Source: Paenibacillus artemisiicola
Lineage (GTDB): Bacteria > Bacillota > Bacilli > Paenibacillales > Paenibacillaceae
Assembly (NCBI RefSeq): GCF_017652985.1
Contig: NZ_JAGGDJ010000025.1
Location: forward strand, 1-64,000
Length of the DNA: 64,000 nt
Direction of reading: 5' to 3'
The notes below the pieces were generated by a model. That model made no database searches. It was not told where the DNA came from and was given only the letters and a program-made list of their open reading frames with translations. This document shows, piece after piece, positions 33,301 to 41,053 of this stretch. How positions within the stretch are numbered: position 1 is the first letter of the stretch; each line of letters opens with the position of its first letter. The position numbers were made by a program, and so were the translations under genes.

Positions 33301-34341
33301 ATGACGCGCAAATCGTTTTTCGGAATACTTCTTAGTCTGCTGCTCGCCGTTCAAGTCGTTCCGGCGCCCGCGCGGGCCGCGGCAGCTCCGTCCTATACGC
33401 TGACGGCGGAACCGTCATCGCCCGGGGCCGGCGGCGAAGTCAAGCTCGTCCTGCAGGGGCGCGACCTGGCCGACGTCTACGCCTTCGACGTGACGCTTAG
33501 CTACGATGCCGCCAAGCTGCGCTTTAAGAAGGCGGAGTCCGGCATCGCCGGCATGTCGACCGATCCGATCCTGGGCGAGGGCGAGGTTCGCTTCGCGCAT
33601 ACGAAGGTCGGCCAGACCGCGGGCGTCAGCGGCAGCGCGGCGCTGGCGACGTTCGTCTTCGAGGCTGCGGGCGCGGGGGAGACCGGCGTCGCCGTGAAGG
33701 AGCTGAAGCTGGTCGACTCCAAGCTCAACCTGACGGCGCTGCATCCGGACGCCAAGGCGGCGCTGCGCATCGGGGCGGCGGTCCGATTCGCCGATCTCGG
33801 CGCGAAGTGGTCCTGGGCCGCGGACGCGATCGGCTACTTGGCCGGGAAGGGCATCGTCGGCGGCACGGGGGGCGGCAAGTACGAGCCGGCCCTGCCGGTG
33901 AAGCGCGGCGACCTGATGCTGATGCTCGTGCGGGCGTTCGGCCTGCAGGCACCGGCGGGCGCGGACGCAAGCGCGGGCAACTTCCCCGACGTTCCGAAAA
34001 GCAAGTATTACGCGGACGCGATCGCGGCGGCGAAGGCGCTCGGCATCGCCGCCGGGGACGGCGCGGGCTTCAAGCCAGAAGCGCCGGTCACGCGCCAGGA
34101 CTTGATGGTGCTGTTCGAGCGCACGCTGCAGACGCTCGGCCGGACGCTGCCGAAGCCGGACGGCACGGAGCTGAACGGGTTCGCCGACAAGGACCGGGTC
34201 GCCGGCTACGCCAAGGCGTCCGTCGCGGCGCTGGTCAAGGCCGGCGTCGTGAAGGGCGGCGCCGCGGGCATCGAGCCGCTCAAGGCGACGAACCGGGCCG
34301 AGACGGCGGTGTTCCTGTATCGCCTGCTGACGCTGCGATAA
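33301..34341 (+). CDS. secreted cohesin-domain protein with three SLH repeats (cell-surface anchor)
   Basis: 346 residues. A signal peptide (about 1-27, SFFGILLSLLLAVQVVPAPARA) precedes one cohesin-like domain (about 28-155) starting YTLTAEPSSPGAGGEVKLVL with YAFDVTLSYDAAKLRF. Three SLH repeats follow at about 160-215 (VRFADLGAKWSWAADAI), 227-280 (NFPDVPKSKYYADAI) and 294-345 (GFADKDRVAGYAKASV). SLH domains bind pyruvylated cell-wall polymers, and cohesins bind dockerins. It lies 75 nt after the dockerin-bearing glucanase, which makes it the probable surface anchor for that enzyme. RBS AAGGAAGGG about 12 nt before ATG. Confidence 0.88.
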   Translation: MTRKSFFGILLSLLLAVQVVPAPARAAAAPSYTLTAEPSSPGAGGEVKLVLQGRDLADVYAFDVTLSYDAAKLRFKKAESGIAGMSTDPILGEGEVRFAHTKVGQTAGVSGSAALATFVFEAAGAGETGVAVKELKLVDSKLNLTALHPDAKAALRIGAAVRFADLGAKWSWAADAIGYLAGKGIVGGTGGGKYEPALPVKRGDLMLMLVRAFGLQAPAGADASAGNFPDVPKSKYYADAIAAAKALGIAAGDGAGFKPEAPVTRQDLMVLFERTLQTLGRTLPKPDGTELNGFADKDRVAGYAKASVAALVKAGVVKGGAAGIEPLKATNRAETAVFLYRLLTLR

Positions 34342-34393
34342 GAGCGGGCGAAGGCGCGGGGCCGGCGGTCCGGCCGGAGTCGTTCCCCTGTAA

Positions 34394-34430
34394 AAGCGAA
34401 AGCTCCTCCGAGACGGAGGAGCTTTCGCTT
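34394..34430. terminator. bidirectional terminator after the anchor gene
   Basis: AAGCGAAAGCTCCTCCG and CGGAGGAGCTTTCGCTT pair over 17 bp with a 3-nt loop, between the plus-strand anchor gene and the minus-strand AraC-type gene. The following T content is modest. Confidence 0.8.
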
Positions 34431-34630
34431 GTTATATGGTTGATTTACCGTTGTTATTACGGCATTACGGCGTTGCGTGTTTCCGGTTTTGCTCTTTTAC
34501 GGCAGCGGTTTACGATGTTGGCTTTCAGGGCGTTGCGTTTATACGGCGTTGCTTTTTTACGGTTCTTCGGATATGCGGAGCTCCCGTTCCCCGGTGTTCC
34601 CGTGCTGCCGTCTTGCGCGGAAGCGCCCGT
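34431..34630. other. T-rich, lower-GC intergenic stretch with imperfect repeats
   Basis: About 130 bases after the terminator are clearly richer in T than the surroundings and contain irregular copies of TTTACGGCGTTGC-like sequence (near 34460, 34490, 34528, 34544). No RBS-supported gene was found. It may be a decayed repeat. Confidence 0.4.
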
Positions 34631-35527
34631 TCAGCCTTCCGACCGCGCCTTGACGGAGCGCGCGTATTCCGAAGGCGACATGCCGGTCGCTCGCTTGAAG
34701 TCGCGCGAGAAATAATGAAGACTGCCGTACCCCAGCTGGGCCGCGATCTCCGTCAGGTTGTACTGCTTCTCGCGAATCAAGGTTTTCGCCTCCGCGATGC
34801 GCAGCTGCTTGAAGAACTCCATCGCGCCCGTGCCGACGCGGGATTGGAACAGTTCCTTCAACCGGGTCCGGCCCACGTGCGCGGCCCGGCACAGCCGGTC
34901 GAGGGTCAGATGATCGGCCAGATGCTCCTTCATGAAGGCGACGACGCGTTCCAGCAGCTGCTGGTCGGCGTTGTCTTTCTGGGTATAGGTCGGCTTGAGC
35001 GCGTCCGGCTCCGCCGCCGTCTCACCGCGCAGCAGCAGGATCAGCAGCGTTTCCAGATACGACTTCATCAGCTGCTGCCCGCCGAACGGGGCGTCGGGGC
35101 GCGGCGTCAGCCGATGGAAGAGCGGGTCGTCGAAGGGCGGGGCGAACGCGCCGAAGCCCTCCTTCAGGACGAGCGCCAGCAGCTCCCGTTCCCGCTTGCC
35201 GAGGTCCGTGACCCGCTCCTCGAACCCGGTCATGGCGTCCGACGCGCATGCGAACGAGATGACGACGAGGTTCGGCGGCTTGTGCCGCTCCGCGACCCGG
35301 ACCGTATGGAACTCCCCGGGCTTGTGGAAGATCATCTCCCCTTCGGAGAGCTGGACGGTCCGGTCGTCGGCGCGGACCTCGACCTCGCCTTTGTCGACGT
35401 ACAGCAGCTCCCAAAAATCATGCGCTTCGCCCTCGAAGACGTAGCCCTTGGCATATTCGAAATAGTGAAAGGAATACAGCTTCGCGATCGTGATCGATTG
35501 TTGCAGCGCGACCGAAGTGAATTCCAT
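34631..35527 (-). CDS. AraC family transcriptional regulator
   Basis: 298 residues. An N-terminal cupin-type sensing domain (about 20-100, with EAHDFWELLYVDKGEVEV and FHKPGEFHTV) precedes a C-terminal double helix-turn-helix (about 200-295) with LTLDRLCRAAHVGRTRLKELF and the signature GYGSLHYFSRDFKRATGMSP. Such regulators sense sugars and usually activate adjacent carbohydrate genes. It is divergent from the sugar isomerase/oxidoreductase pair starting at 35695, the likely target. RBS AAAGGATG. Confidence 0.9.
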   Translation of the reverse strand: MEFTSVALQQSITIAKLYSFHYFEYAKGYVFEGEAHDFWELLYVDKGEVEVRADDRTVQLSEGEMIFHKPGEFHTVRVAERHKPPNLVVISFACASDAMTGFEERVTDLGKRERELLALVLKEGFGAFAPPFDDPLFHRLTPRPDAPFGGQQLMKSYLETLLILLLRGETAAEPDALKPTYTQKDNADQQLLERVVAFMKEHLADHLTLDRLCRAAHVGRTRLKELFQSRVGTGAMEFFKQLRIAEAKTLIREKQYNLTEIAAQLGYGSLHYFSRDFKRATGMSPSEYARSVKARSEG

Positions 35528-35655
35528 GGCGCGTCATCCTTTCGTCCGGCGGGGTTGTCTTCCGTTGTCTTCTTCTCATTTTACCATAGCGCGCTAACCG
35601 GACGCGGTGCAAATAATCCGGCCGAATGGCTAAATCCAGTCCGCCGCCGCTTTCC

Positions 35656-35661
35656 TATAAT
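35656..35661 (+). promoter_or_regulatory. -10 element of the isomerase-oxidoreductase operon
   Basis: Perfect TATAAT 34 nt before ATG 35695, with no good -35 at 17 bp. This is consistent with activation by the divergent AraC-type protein. Confidence 0.5.
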
Positions 35662-35694
35662 GAGAGTCAAGACGGAACGGGAGGGAGCAGGACG

Positions 35695-36537
35695 ATGAAA
35701 AAAGGCATCAACGTATGGTCGTTCGGGGAAGGCGCGACGATCGCCGAGTGCATGGCGATCGCCAAGGACGCGGGCTTCGAAGGGATCGAGCTGTCGTTGG
35801 ACGAGACGGGGCCGCTCAGCTTGGCGAGCGGCAATCGGGAGATCGAGGACGTGCGCAAGCAGGCGGAGGACGCCGGCATCGCGCTGACGAGCCTGGCGAG
35901 CGGCCTCTATTGGAGCTATTCGATGACGAGCGCGAAGCGGGAGACGCGGGAGAAGGCGAAGGATATCGCCAAGAAGCAGCTGGAAGCCGCGGCCATCCTC
36001 GGCGTGGACACGATTCTGGTCATACCCGGGGCGGTCGGCGTCGACTTCATTCCGGGCAGCGAAGTGGTGCCGTACGACCGCGCCTACGAGTACGCGCTCG
36101 AGGCGGTGACGGAGCTGGCGGGCTCGGCGGAAGCGGCGGGCGTGTCCATCGGGATCGAGAACGTATGGAACAAGTTCCTGCTGTCCCCGCTCGAGATGCG
36201 GCAGTTCATCGACGCGGCGGGATCCGCGTACGTCGGCGCGTACTTCGACGTGGGCAACGTCGTGTACGCCGGCTACCCGGAGCATTGGATTCGCATTCTG
36301 GGGCCGCGGATCAAGAAGGTGCATTTCAAGGATTACCGGCGCGAGAGCGGCGGGCTGTCCGGCTTCGTCGACCTGCTCGCCGGGGACGTGAACTATCCGG
36401 AGGTCGTCCGCGCCTTGGAAGAGATCGGGTACGACGGCTACGTGATCGGCGAGATGATCCCGCCGTATACGCACCACGCCAAGCAAATCATTTATAATAC
36501 GTCCGCCTCGATGAGCGCGATTTTGGGAAGGAGCTAG
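35695..36537 (+). CDS. sugar phosphate isomerase/epimerase-like TIM-barrel protein
   Basis: 280 residues. It belongs to the xylose-isomerase-like/AP-endonuclease-2 TIM-barrel fold: INVWSFGEGATIAECMAIAK at the start, GFEGIELSLDE, then IGIENVWNKFLLSP (metal-ligand Glu), GAYFDVGNVVYAGYPEHWI (Asp) and KKVHFKDY (His). Enzymes of this fold epimerise or isomerise keto sugars or act on 3-keto-glycosides. ATG 35695 was selected from the GGGAGGGAG RBS. The next gene is a Gfo/Idh oxidoreductase 5 nt away, so the two probably act sequentially on the same sugar. Confidence 0.88.
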   Translation: MKKGINVWSFGEGATIAECMAIAKDAGFEGIELSLDETGPLSLASGNREIEDVRKQAEDAGIALTSLASGLYWSYSMTSAKRETREKAKDIAKKQLEAAAILGVDTILVIPGAVGVDFIPGSEVVPYDRAYEYALEAVTELAGSAEAAGVSIGIENVWNKFLLSPLEMRQFIDAAGSAYVGAYFDVGNVVYAGYPEHWIRILGPRIKKVHFKDYRRESGGLSGFVDLLAGDVNYPEVVRALEEIGYDGYVIGEMIPPYTHHAKQIIYNTSASMSAILGRS

Positions 36538-36542
36538 ACCGC

Positions 36543-37568
36543 ATGCTGAACATCGGATTAATCGGCCTGGGCTTTATGGGCAGAACGCATCTGGACAACT
36601 ACTTGCGCCTGGAAAAGGAAGGCGTGCCGATTCGCGTGACCGCGATCTGCGACATCGATCCGGACAAGCTGGAAGGGCGGGCCACGGGCGGCAATATCGA
36701 CACGTCGTCCGGCGAGGCGGCGGATTTCGGCCGATTTCGCAAGTACGGCTCCGTGGAGGAGATGCTGCGCGAGGAACGGCTGGATGCGGTGGACATCGCG
36801 CTGCCGACGTATCTGCACAAGGACACGGCCATTCGGTGCCTGGAAGCGGGCCTTCATGTGCTGTGCGAGAAGCCGATGGCGCCGAGCGCGGCGGATTGCG
36901 AGGCGATGATCCAAGCCGCCGAGGCGAGCGGCAAGCAGCTGATGATCGGCCAATGTCTCCGGTTCTGGCCGGCGTACGAATACTTGAAGGACATCGTGGA
37001 CCGGAAGCCGTTCGGGCGCGTGACGAGCGCGTCGTTCTTCCGGGGCAGCGGCACGCCGACGTGGGGACCGTGGCTGCTGGAGCGGGACAAGAGCGGCGGC
37101 GCCCTGCTCGACATGCACGTGCACGATACGGACGTCGTGAACTGGCTGTTCGGCGTGCCCGTCGCGGTCTCCTGCCAGGCGCTGAACGTCATCCCGGGTT
37201 CGGGGTACGACATCGTGTCGACGAACTACCGGTACGGCGACGGCAAAGTCGTGAACGCGCAGGTCGACTGGACGCTGCAGGGCGATTTCGGCTTCGAGAT
37301 GAGCTACCGGGTGAATTTCGAAGGCGGCAATCTGCTCTTCCGGGGCGGCGCCGTGCGGGTCAACCCGAACGACGGAGCCGGGTACGACGCCGAGCTCCCC
37401 GAAGATCAAGGCTACTATTTCGAGCTGAAATATTTCGCGGAAACGCTGATCGCGGGGCGGGCGCTCGACGCCGCGACGCCGCGGAGCACGCAGGAGACGA
37501 TCCGGATCATCGAGGCCGAGATCGCGTCCGCCTCCGCGTCCGGCGAGTGGGTAGCCGTGCAGCGCTGA
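36543..37568 (+). CDS. Gfo/Idh/MocA family oxidoreductase
   Basis: 341 residues. Rossmann start IGLIGLGFMGRTHLDNY, catalytic-lysine motif CEKPMAPSAADCE (about 110), and DKSGGALLDMHVHDTDVVNWLFG (about 180) with the conserved aspartate/histidine pair. It overlaps functionally with the upstream TIM-barrel isomerase, from which only 5 nt separate it; the RBS AAGGAG lies in the end of that gene. Substrate unknown. Confidence 0.9.
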   Translation: MLNIGLIGLGFMGRTHLDNYLRLEKEGVPIRVTAICDIDPDKLEGRATGGNIDTSSGEAADFGRFRKYGSVEEMLREERLDAVDIALPTYLHKDTAIRCLEAGLHVLCEKPMAPSAADCEAMIQAAEASGKQLMIGQCLRFWPAYEYLKDIVDRKPFGRVTSASFFRGSGTPTWGPWLLERDKSGGALLDMHVHDTDVVNWLFGVPVAVSCQALNVIPGSGYDIVSTNYRYGDGKVVNAQVDWTLQGDFGFEMSYRVNFEGGNLLFRGGAVRVNPNDGAGYDAELPEDQGYYFELKYFAETLIAGRALDAATPRSTQETIRIIEAEIASASASGEWVAVQR

Positions 37569-37639
37569 CCGTCTTGCGGGCGCGGGCGCGGTTCGCCGCG
37601 AGGGCGACCGCCGCGCGGCGATCATGCTCAAACGTAAGC

Positions 37640-37671
37640 GAAACGGGCGGAGGCATGCCTCCGTCCGTTTC
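37640..37671 (+). terminator. hairpin downstream of the oxidoreductase
   Basis: GAAACGGGCGGAGG-CATG-CCTCCGTCCGTTTC forms a 14-bp stem with one wobble pair. There is no T run. Confidence 0.55.
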
Positions 37672-37722
37672 GTCGTGTTCGCCTGCGCGCGAGGCCGCTT
37701 CCGGTCTTGGGCGCGGCGCGCG

Positions 37723-37768
37723 AAAGGCGCTTCCGGTACCGGCTGCCGGCCATCCGAAGCGCCTTTTT
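37723..37768 (+). terminator. terminator of the AraC-linked sugar operon
   Basis: AAAGGCGCTTC and GAAGCGCCTTTTT pair over 11 bp around an inner GC-rich loop, followed by five T residues. Confidence 0.75.
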
Positions 37769-37783
37769 GGCATGGGATGTACT

Positions 37784-37856
37784 TTGCGGCAATAATACCT
37801 GACAAGGAAATAACATGTCTTCCAATTGCGCAAATGGGACAATTATTTGCGCGCAA
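37784..37856. promoter_or_regulatory. upstream cluster of TTGC/GCAA dyads
   Basis: TTGCGGCAA (37784-37792, reverse complement of the operator core), TTGCGCAA (37826-37833) and TTGCGCGCAA (37847-37856) are related dyads far upstream of the sugar-importer promoter. They could be auxiliary operator sites. The surrounding 37769-38099 is AT-rich and has no gene. Confidence 0.4.
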
Positions 37857-37949
37857 AATCGTCGACACACGTAACCGTATACATTGCTGAATAGGCTGGG
37901 ATAGTAGCGTTTTCACGCGCAAATTGCGGAAATGCGATGTTTTCATTAT

Positions 37950-37962
37950 ATTTGCCGCAAAT
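37950..37962. promoter_or_regulatory. operator ATTTGCCGCAAAT (upstream site)
   Basis: Perfect dyad ATTTGC-C-GCAAAT, 27 nt upstream of the -35 of the sugar-importer operon. The identical 13-mer lies at the promoter of the LacI-type gene (42622-42634). Confidence 0.7.
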
Positions 37963-37989
37963 ATAGCGATATATTTTAGCCAAAAACGG

Positions 37990-38018
37990 TTGACATTATC
38001 CTAAAATTGCATTAAGAT
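37990..38018 (+). promoter_or_regulatory. promoter of the oxidoreductase-sugar importer operon
   Basis: TTGACA at 37990-37995, 17-bp spacer, TAAGAT at 38013-38018. It lies in a strongly AT-rich region with operator copies on both sides. Confidence 0.7.
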
Positions 38019-38063
38019 CATATCAAGTCCTTATCTGTGTTATATTAACTGACATTGAAGGCG

Positions 38064-38076
38064 AATTGCCGCAAAT
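38064..38076. promoter_or_regulatory. operator AATTGCCGCAAAT (downstream site)
   Basis: One mismatch from the 13-mer palindrome, located in the leader 24 nt before the first gene's start codon. A repressor here could block elongation or loop with the upstream site 114 bp away. Confidence 0.65.
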
Positions 38077-38099
38077 ACGAGACAACGGAGTGTGCGCGA

Positions 38100-39200
38100 A
38101 TGGGAAAGTTACGAATGGGATTCATCGGCGTCGGCGACATGGGCTCGCATCATTGCATCGGCTTCGATCTGTTGGACGGCGTCGAGGTCAAGTATATCTG
38201 CGACATGAACGAAGCGAACGTGGCCCGTACGCTGGCCGAGCTGAAGCACGGCCAACCGGCCGTTTGCGCGGACTACCGCGAGCTGCTGGATAAGGACGAC
38301 CTCGACGCGGTCGTCGTCAGCGTGCCGAACTATAAGCACCGGGAAGTGGCGGTCGCGTTCCTGGAGGCCGGCAAGCACGTCTTCCTGGAGAAGCCCGTGG
38401 CTCATACGCTCGCGGATTGCGACGCCATCATCGAGGCGGCGGCCAAGCACGAACGGGTCCTGCAGATCGGCCTCGTCTACCGGTACTCGAACTTGTACCG
38501 CCGCATGGCGAAGGAAGTGGGGAACGGCCGGCTGGGCGGCGTGAAGCTGATGTGGTGCAAGGAGTTCCGCGATCCGTTCCCGCCGGCGGACTGGTTCTAC
38601 GACAAGGACAAGTCGGGCGGCGCCATCGTCGAGAAGGATTGCCATCATTTCGATATTTTCAATTGGATGATCGGAGCGAATCCCGTCCGCGTCTTCGCCT
38701 CCGGAGGGCAGCACGTCATGAAGCAGGGCGAGCGGAATCTCATCACCAACTCGTACACCCATTACCCGGCGAAGACGATCACCGATACGTCGATCGTCGA
38801 CCACGCCTTCATCACCATCGATTACGACAACGGGAGCAAGGCGAATCTCGGCCTGTGCATGTACTTGAAGCCGAAGAACCTGATGGGCGAAGGGCTCGAG
38901 ATCGGCCTCATCGGCGATAACGGCGGACAGATGGTCGCGAGGAACGACAAGGTCATCGACATCGCGGGCGGGACCGATTTTACAAGAGAGCGTCTGGACA
39001 TGGACGTGACCTCGGATTCGATTCTGGGCGGCCACACGGGCGGACAGACCCAGCGCATTGAATTCGTCCGCTGCATCGCGGAAGGCGAGCGGCCGTTCGC
39101 GTCCGGGGAGGTGGGGCGCAGCGCGCTGCTGATCGCCCTGGCGGCGGAGAAATCCATCGCGGAAGAGCGGTACGTGTATTTGGAGGAGCTAGCCAAGTAA
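38100..39200 (+). CDS. Gfo/Idh/MocA family oxidoreductase
   Basis: 366 residues. Rossmann start MGFIGVGDMGSHHCIGF, FLEKPVAHTLADC catalytic-lysine motif (about 93) and KDKSGGAIVEKDCHHFDIFNWMIG (about 175) with the conserved Asp/His pair. First gene of an operon with two sugar-ABC permeases and a binding lipoprotein, so it probably acts on the imported sugar or cyclitol. ATG 38100 was chosen from GGAG 9 nt upstream. Expected to be repressed by the LacI-type protein encoded at 42707 through TTGCCGCAA sites. Confidence 0.9.
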   Translation: MGKLRMGFIGVGDMGSHHCIGFDLLDGVEVKYICDMNEANVARTLAELKHGQPAVCADYRELLDKDDLDAVVVSVPNYKHREVAVAFLEAGKHVFLEKPVAHTLADCDAIIEAAAKHERVLQIGLVYRYSNLYRRMAKEVGNGRLGGVKLMWCKEFRDPFPPADWFYDKDKSGGAIVEKDCHHFDIFNWMIGANPVRVFASGGQHVMKQGERNLITNSYTHYPAKTITDTSIVDHAFITIDYDNGSKANLGLCMYLKPKNLMGEGLEIGLIGDNGGQMVARNDKVIDIAGGTDFTRERLDMDVTSDSILGGHTGGQTQRIEFVRCIAEGERPFASGEVGRSALLIALAAEKSIAEERYVYLEELAK

Positions 39201-39212
39201 GGGGTGTTCGGG

Positions 39213-40103
39213 ATGAATCGCCTGAGGAGATACGACACGCTGTTGTTTTTCTTGTTCATAATGCCTTGGATCGTCGGCTTCATCGCCTTTTTCCTGATTC
39301 CGTTCGGGACGTCCTTCTTCTATGCGTTCACGGACGCGAGGCTGCCGGGCGCGGTCGACTACCGTTTCGTCGGCTTCGATAATTTCGTACATATGGCCGG
39401 CGACGCGATCTTCATGAAGAGTTTGTTCAACACGCTTTATTTCGTGGCGATCGGCGTGCCGGTCGTGACGGCGGGCATGCTGTTGCTGGCGCTGCTGCTG
39501 AATCTTAACGTCAAGGGCATCGCCGTGTTCCGCACGTTCTACTACTTGCCGACGCTCGTGCCGATCGTGGCGACGGTCATCATCTGGCGGCTCGTGTTCA
39601 ACTCGGAATTCGGCATTCTGAACGCCGGCCTCGGCCTGCTCGGCCTCGGCAAGACCGATTGGCTGGGCGGCGAGCACACGATCAAGCCGGTCATCATTCT
39701 GCTGCAGGTCTGGATATCCGGCAGCGGCGTGCTGATCTTCCTGGCGGCGCTGAAGAACGTGCCGGGCCATCTGTACGAAGCCGCCGAGATCGACGGGGCG
39801 GGCAGGCTGCGCCGGTTCTTCGCCATCACGCTTCCGATGATCAGCCCGTCGATTCTGTTCGTCGTGATCATCCAGACGATGTACAACTTTCAGATGTTCA
39901 CGGAGGCGCTGCTGCTCTCCAAGGGCGGACCGAATTACGCGTCGTACACCTTCGTGTACAACATCTACAAGTCGTCCTTCACGGATCTGAAGTTCAGCAT
40001 GGCGATGTCGCAGTCCATCTTCCTGTTCGCCGTCATCGCGCTGGTGACCTTCGTGCTCATGAAAGCGTCGAACCGGTTTGTGTACTACGAAGGCGAGAGA
40101 TAG
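39213..40103 (+). CDS. carbohydrate ABC transporter permease (MalF/UgpA type)
   Basis: 296 residues with six membrane helices (first at about 10-33, LLFFLFIMPWIVGFIAFFLI). The EAA loop, which contacts the ATPase, is EAAEIDGAGRLRRFFAITLP (about 190). CUT1 family sugar importers have two such permeases plus a lipoprotein. It starts 12 nt after the oxidoreductase with AAGGGGTG as RBS. No ATPase gene is in the operon. Confidence 0.92.
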   Translation: MNRLRRYDTLLFFLFIMPWIVGFIAFFLIPFGTSFFYAFTDARLPGAVDYRFVGFDNFVHMAGDAIFMKSLFNTLYFVAIGVPVVTAGMLLLALLLNLNVKGIAVFRTFYYLPTLVPIVATVIIWRLVFNSEFGILNAGLGLLGLGKTDWLGGEHTIKPVIILLQVWISGSGVLIFLAALKNVPGHLYEAAEIDGAGRLRRFFAITLPMISPSILFVVIIQTMYNFQMFTEALLLSKGGPNYASYTFVYNIYKSSFTDLKFSMAMSQSIFLFAVIALVTFVLMKASNRFVYYEGER

Positions 40104-40116
40104 GGGGGGGAACCGA

Positions 40117-40959
40117 ATGAACGGCAGACGAAAGAGCGGCGCCGCAAGCACCGCCTTGAAATACTTCTTGTTAAGCGCGGTTTTCCTGCTCTTCGCGGGG
40201 CCGCTGGCCTGGATGCTCTCGACCATGATGAAGACGAAGGCGGAGACCTACAAAGCGCCGCCGTCGCTGCTGCCGGAATCGTGGAATGTCGACGCGTTCC
40301 ACCGGTTGTTCGCCATTCAGCCGCTCATGTGGAAGTGGATCCAGAATTCGTTCTCGATCTCGATCCTCGTCGCGGCGGGCGCGGTGATCTCGAGCTCGAT
40401 CGTGGCTTACGGATTCTCGCGGTTTCAGACGAAGTGCCGGGACCGGCTGTTTCCGATCGTGCTGGTCACGCTGATGATTCCGCCGTCCATCATGATGATT
40501 CCGTCCTACGTCCTGTTCGTGAAGCTGGGGTGGATCGATACGTGGCTGCCGCTGATCGTGCCGGCCTGGCTCGGGGGCGCGTACTACATTTTCTTGTTCC
40601 GGCAATTCTTCTTGACGATTCCGCAGGAGCTGGACGAGGCGACCTACCTCGACGGCGGCAACCGGTGGACGGTATACGCCCGCGTGGTCATGCCCTTGTC
40701 CAAGCCGATCATCATCACGACGGTCATTTTCGCGTTCGTGAACTCCTGGCTCGATTTTCTCGGGCCGTTCCTCTATATCAAGAACAGCGGGCTGTTCACG
40801 CTCAGCGTGGGCCTGCAGCTGCTCATCGGCCAGACCAGCCAGGATTTCCCGGCGCTCGCCGCCGGAGCGTTCATCAGCATCATCCCGATCGGCCTGCTGT
40901 ATTTCTTCGCGCAGCGTTACATCGTAGAGGGGGTCGTGCTCACGGGCTCGAAAGGCTGA
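40117..40959 (+). CDS. carbohydrate ABC transporter permease (MalG/UgpE type)
   Basis: 280 residues, six membrane helices (first at about 17-37). The EAA loop is DEATYLDGGNRWTVYARVVMP (about 180-200) and the C-terminus ends QRYIVEGVVLTGSKG, typical of MalG-type proteins. It partners with the preceding permease. ATG 40117 follows the G-rich RBS AGGGGGGGGAA. Confidence 0.92.
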   Translation: MNGRRKSGAASTALKYFLLSAVFLLFAGPLAWMLSTMMKTKAETYKAPPSLLPESWNVDAFHRLFAIQPLMWKWIQNSFSISILVAAGAVISSSIVAYGFSRFQTKCRDRLFPIVLVTLMIPPSIMMIPSYVLFVKLGWIDTWLPLIVPAWLGGAYYIFLFRQFFLTIPQELDEATYLDGGNRWTVYARVVMPLSKPIIITTVIFAFVNSWLDFLGPFLYIKNSGLFTLSVGLQLLIGQTSQDFPALAAGAFISIIPIGLLYFFAQRYIVEGVVLTGSKG

Positions 40960-41053
40960 CGCAAGGCAAGACCGGGTTCCCGGGAAGCAATCATCGGTTG
41001 GATCATCGGGTGGATCATTGTTTTTACTATGGGGCAAAGGGGAACTGACGAAG

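Noticed and set aside
37902..37915. cre-like TAGTAGCGTTTTCA upstream of the sugar importer
   Set aside because: Only 11 of 14 positions match and the left half-site is poor.
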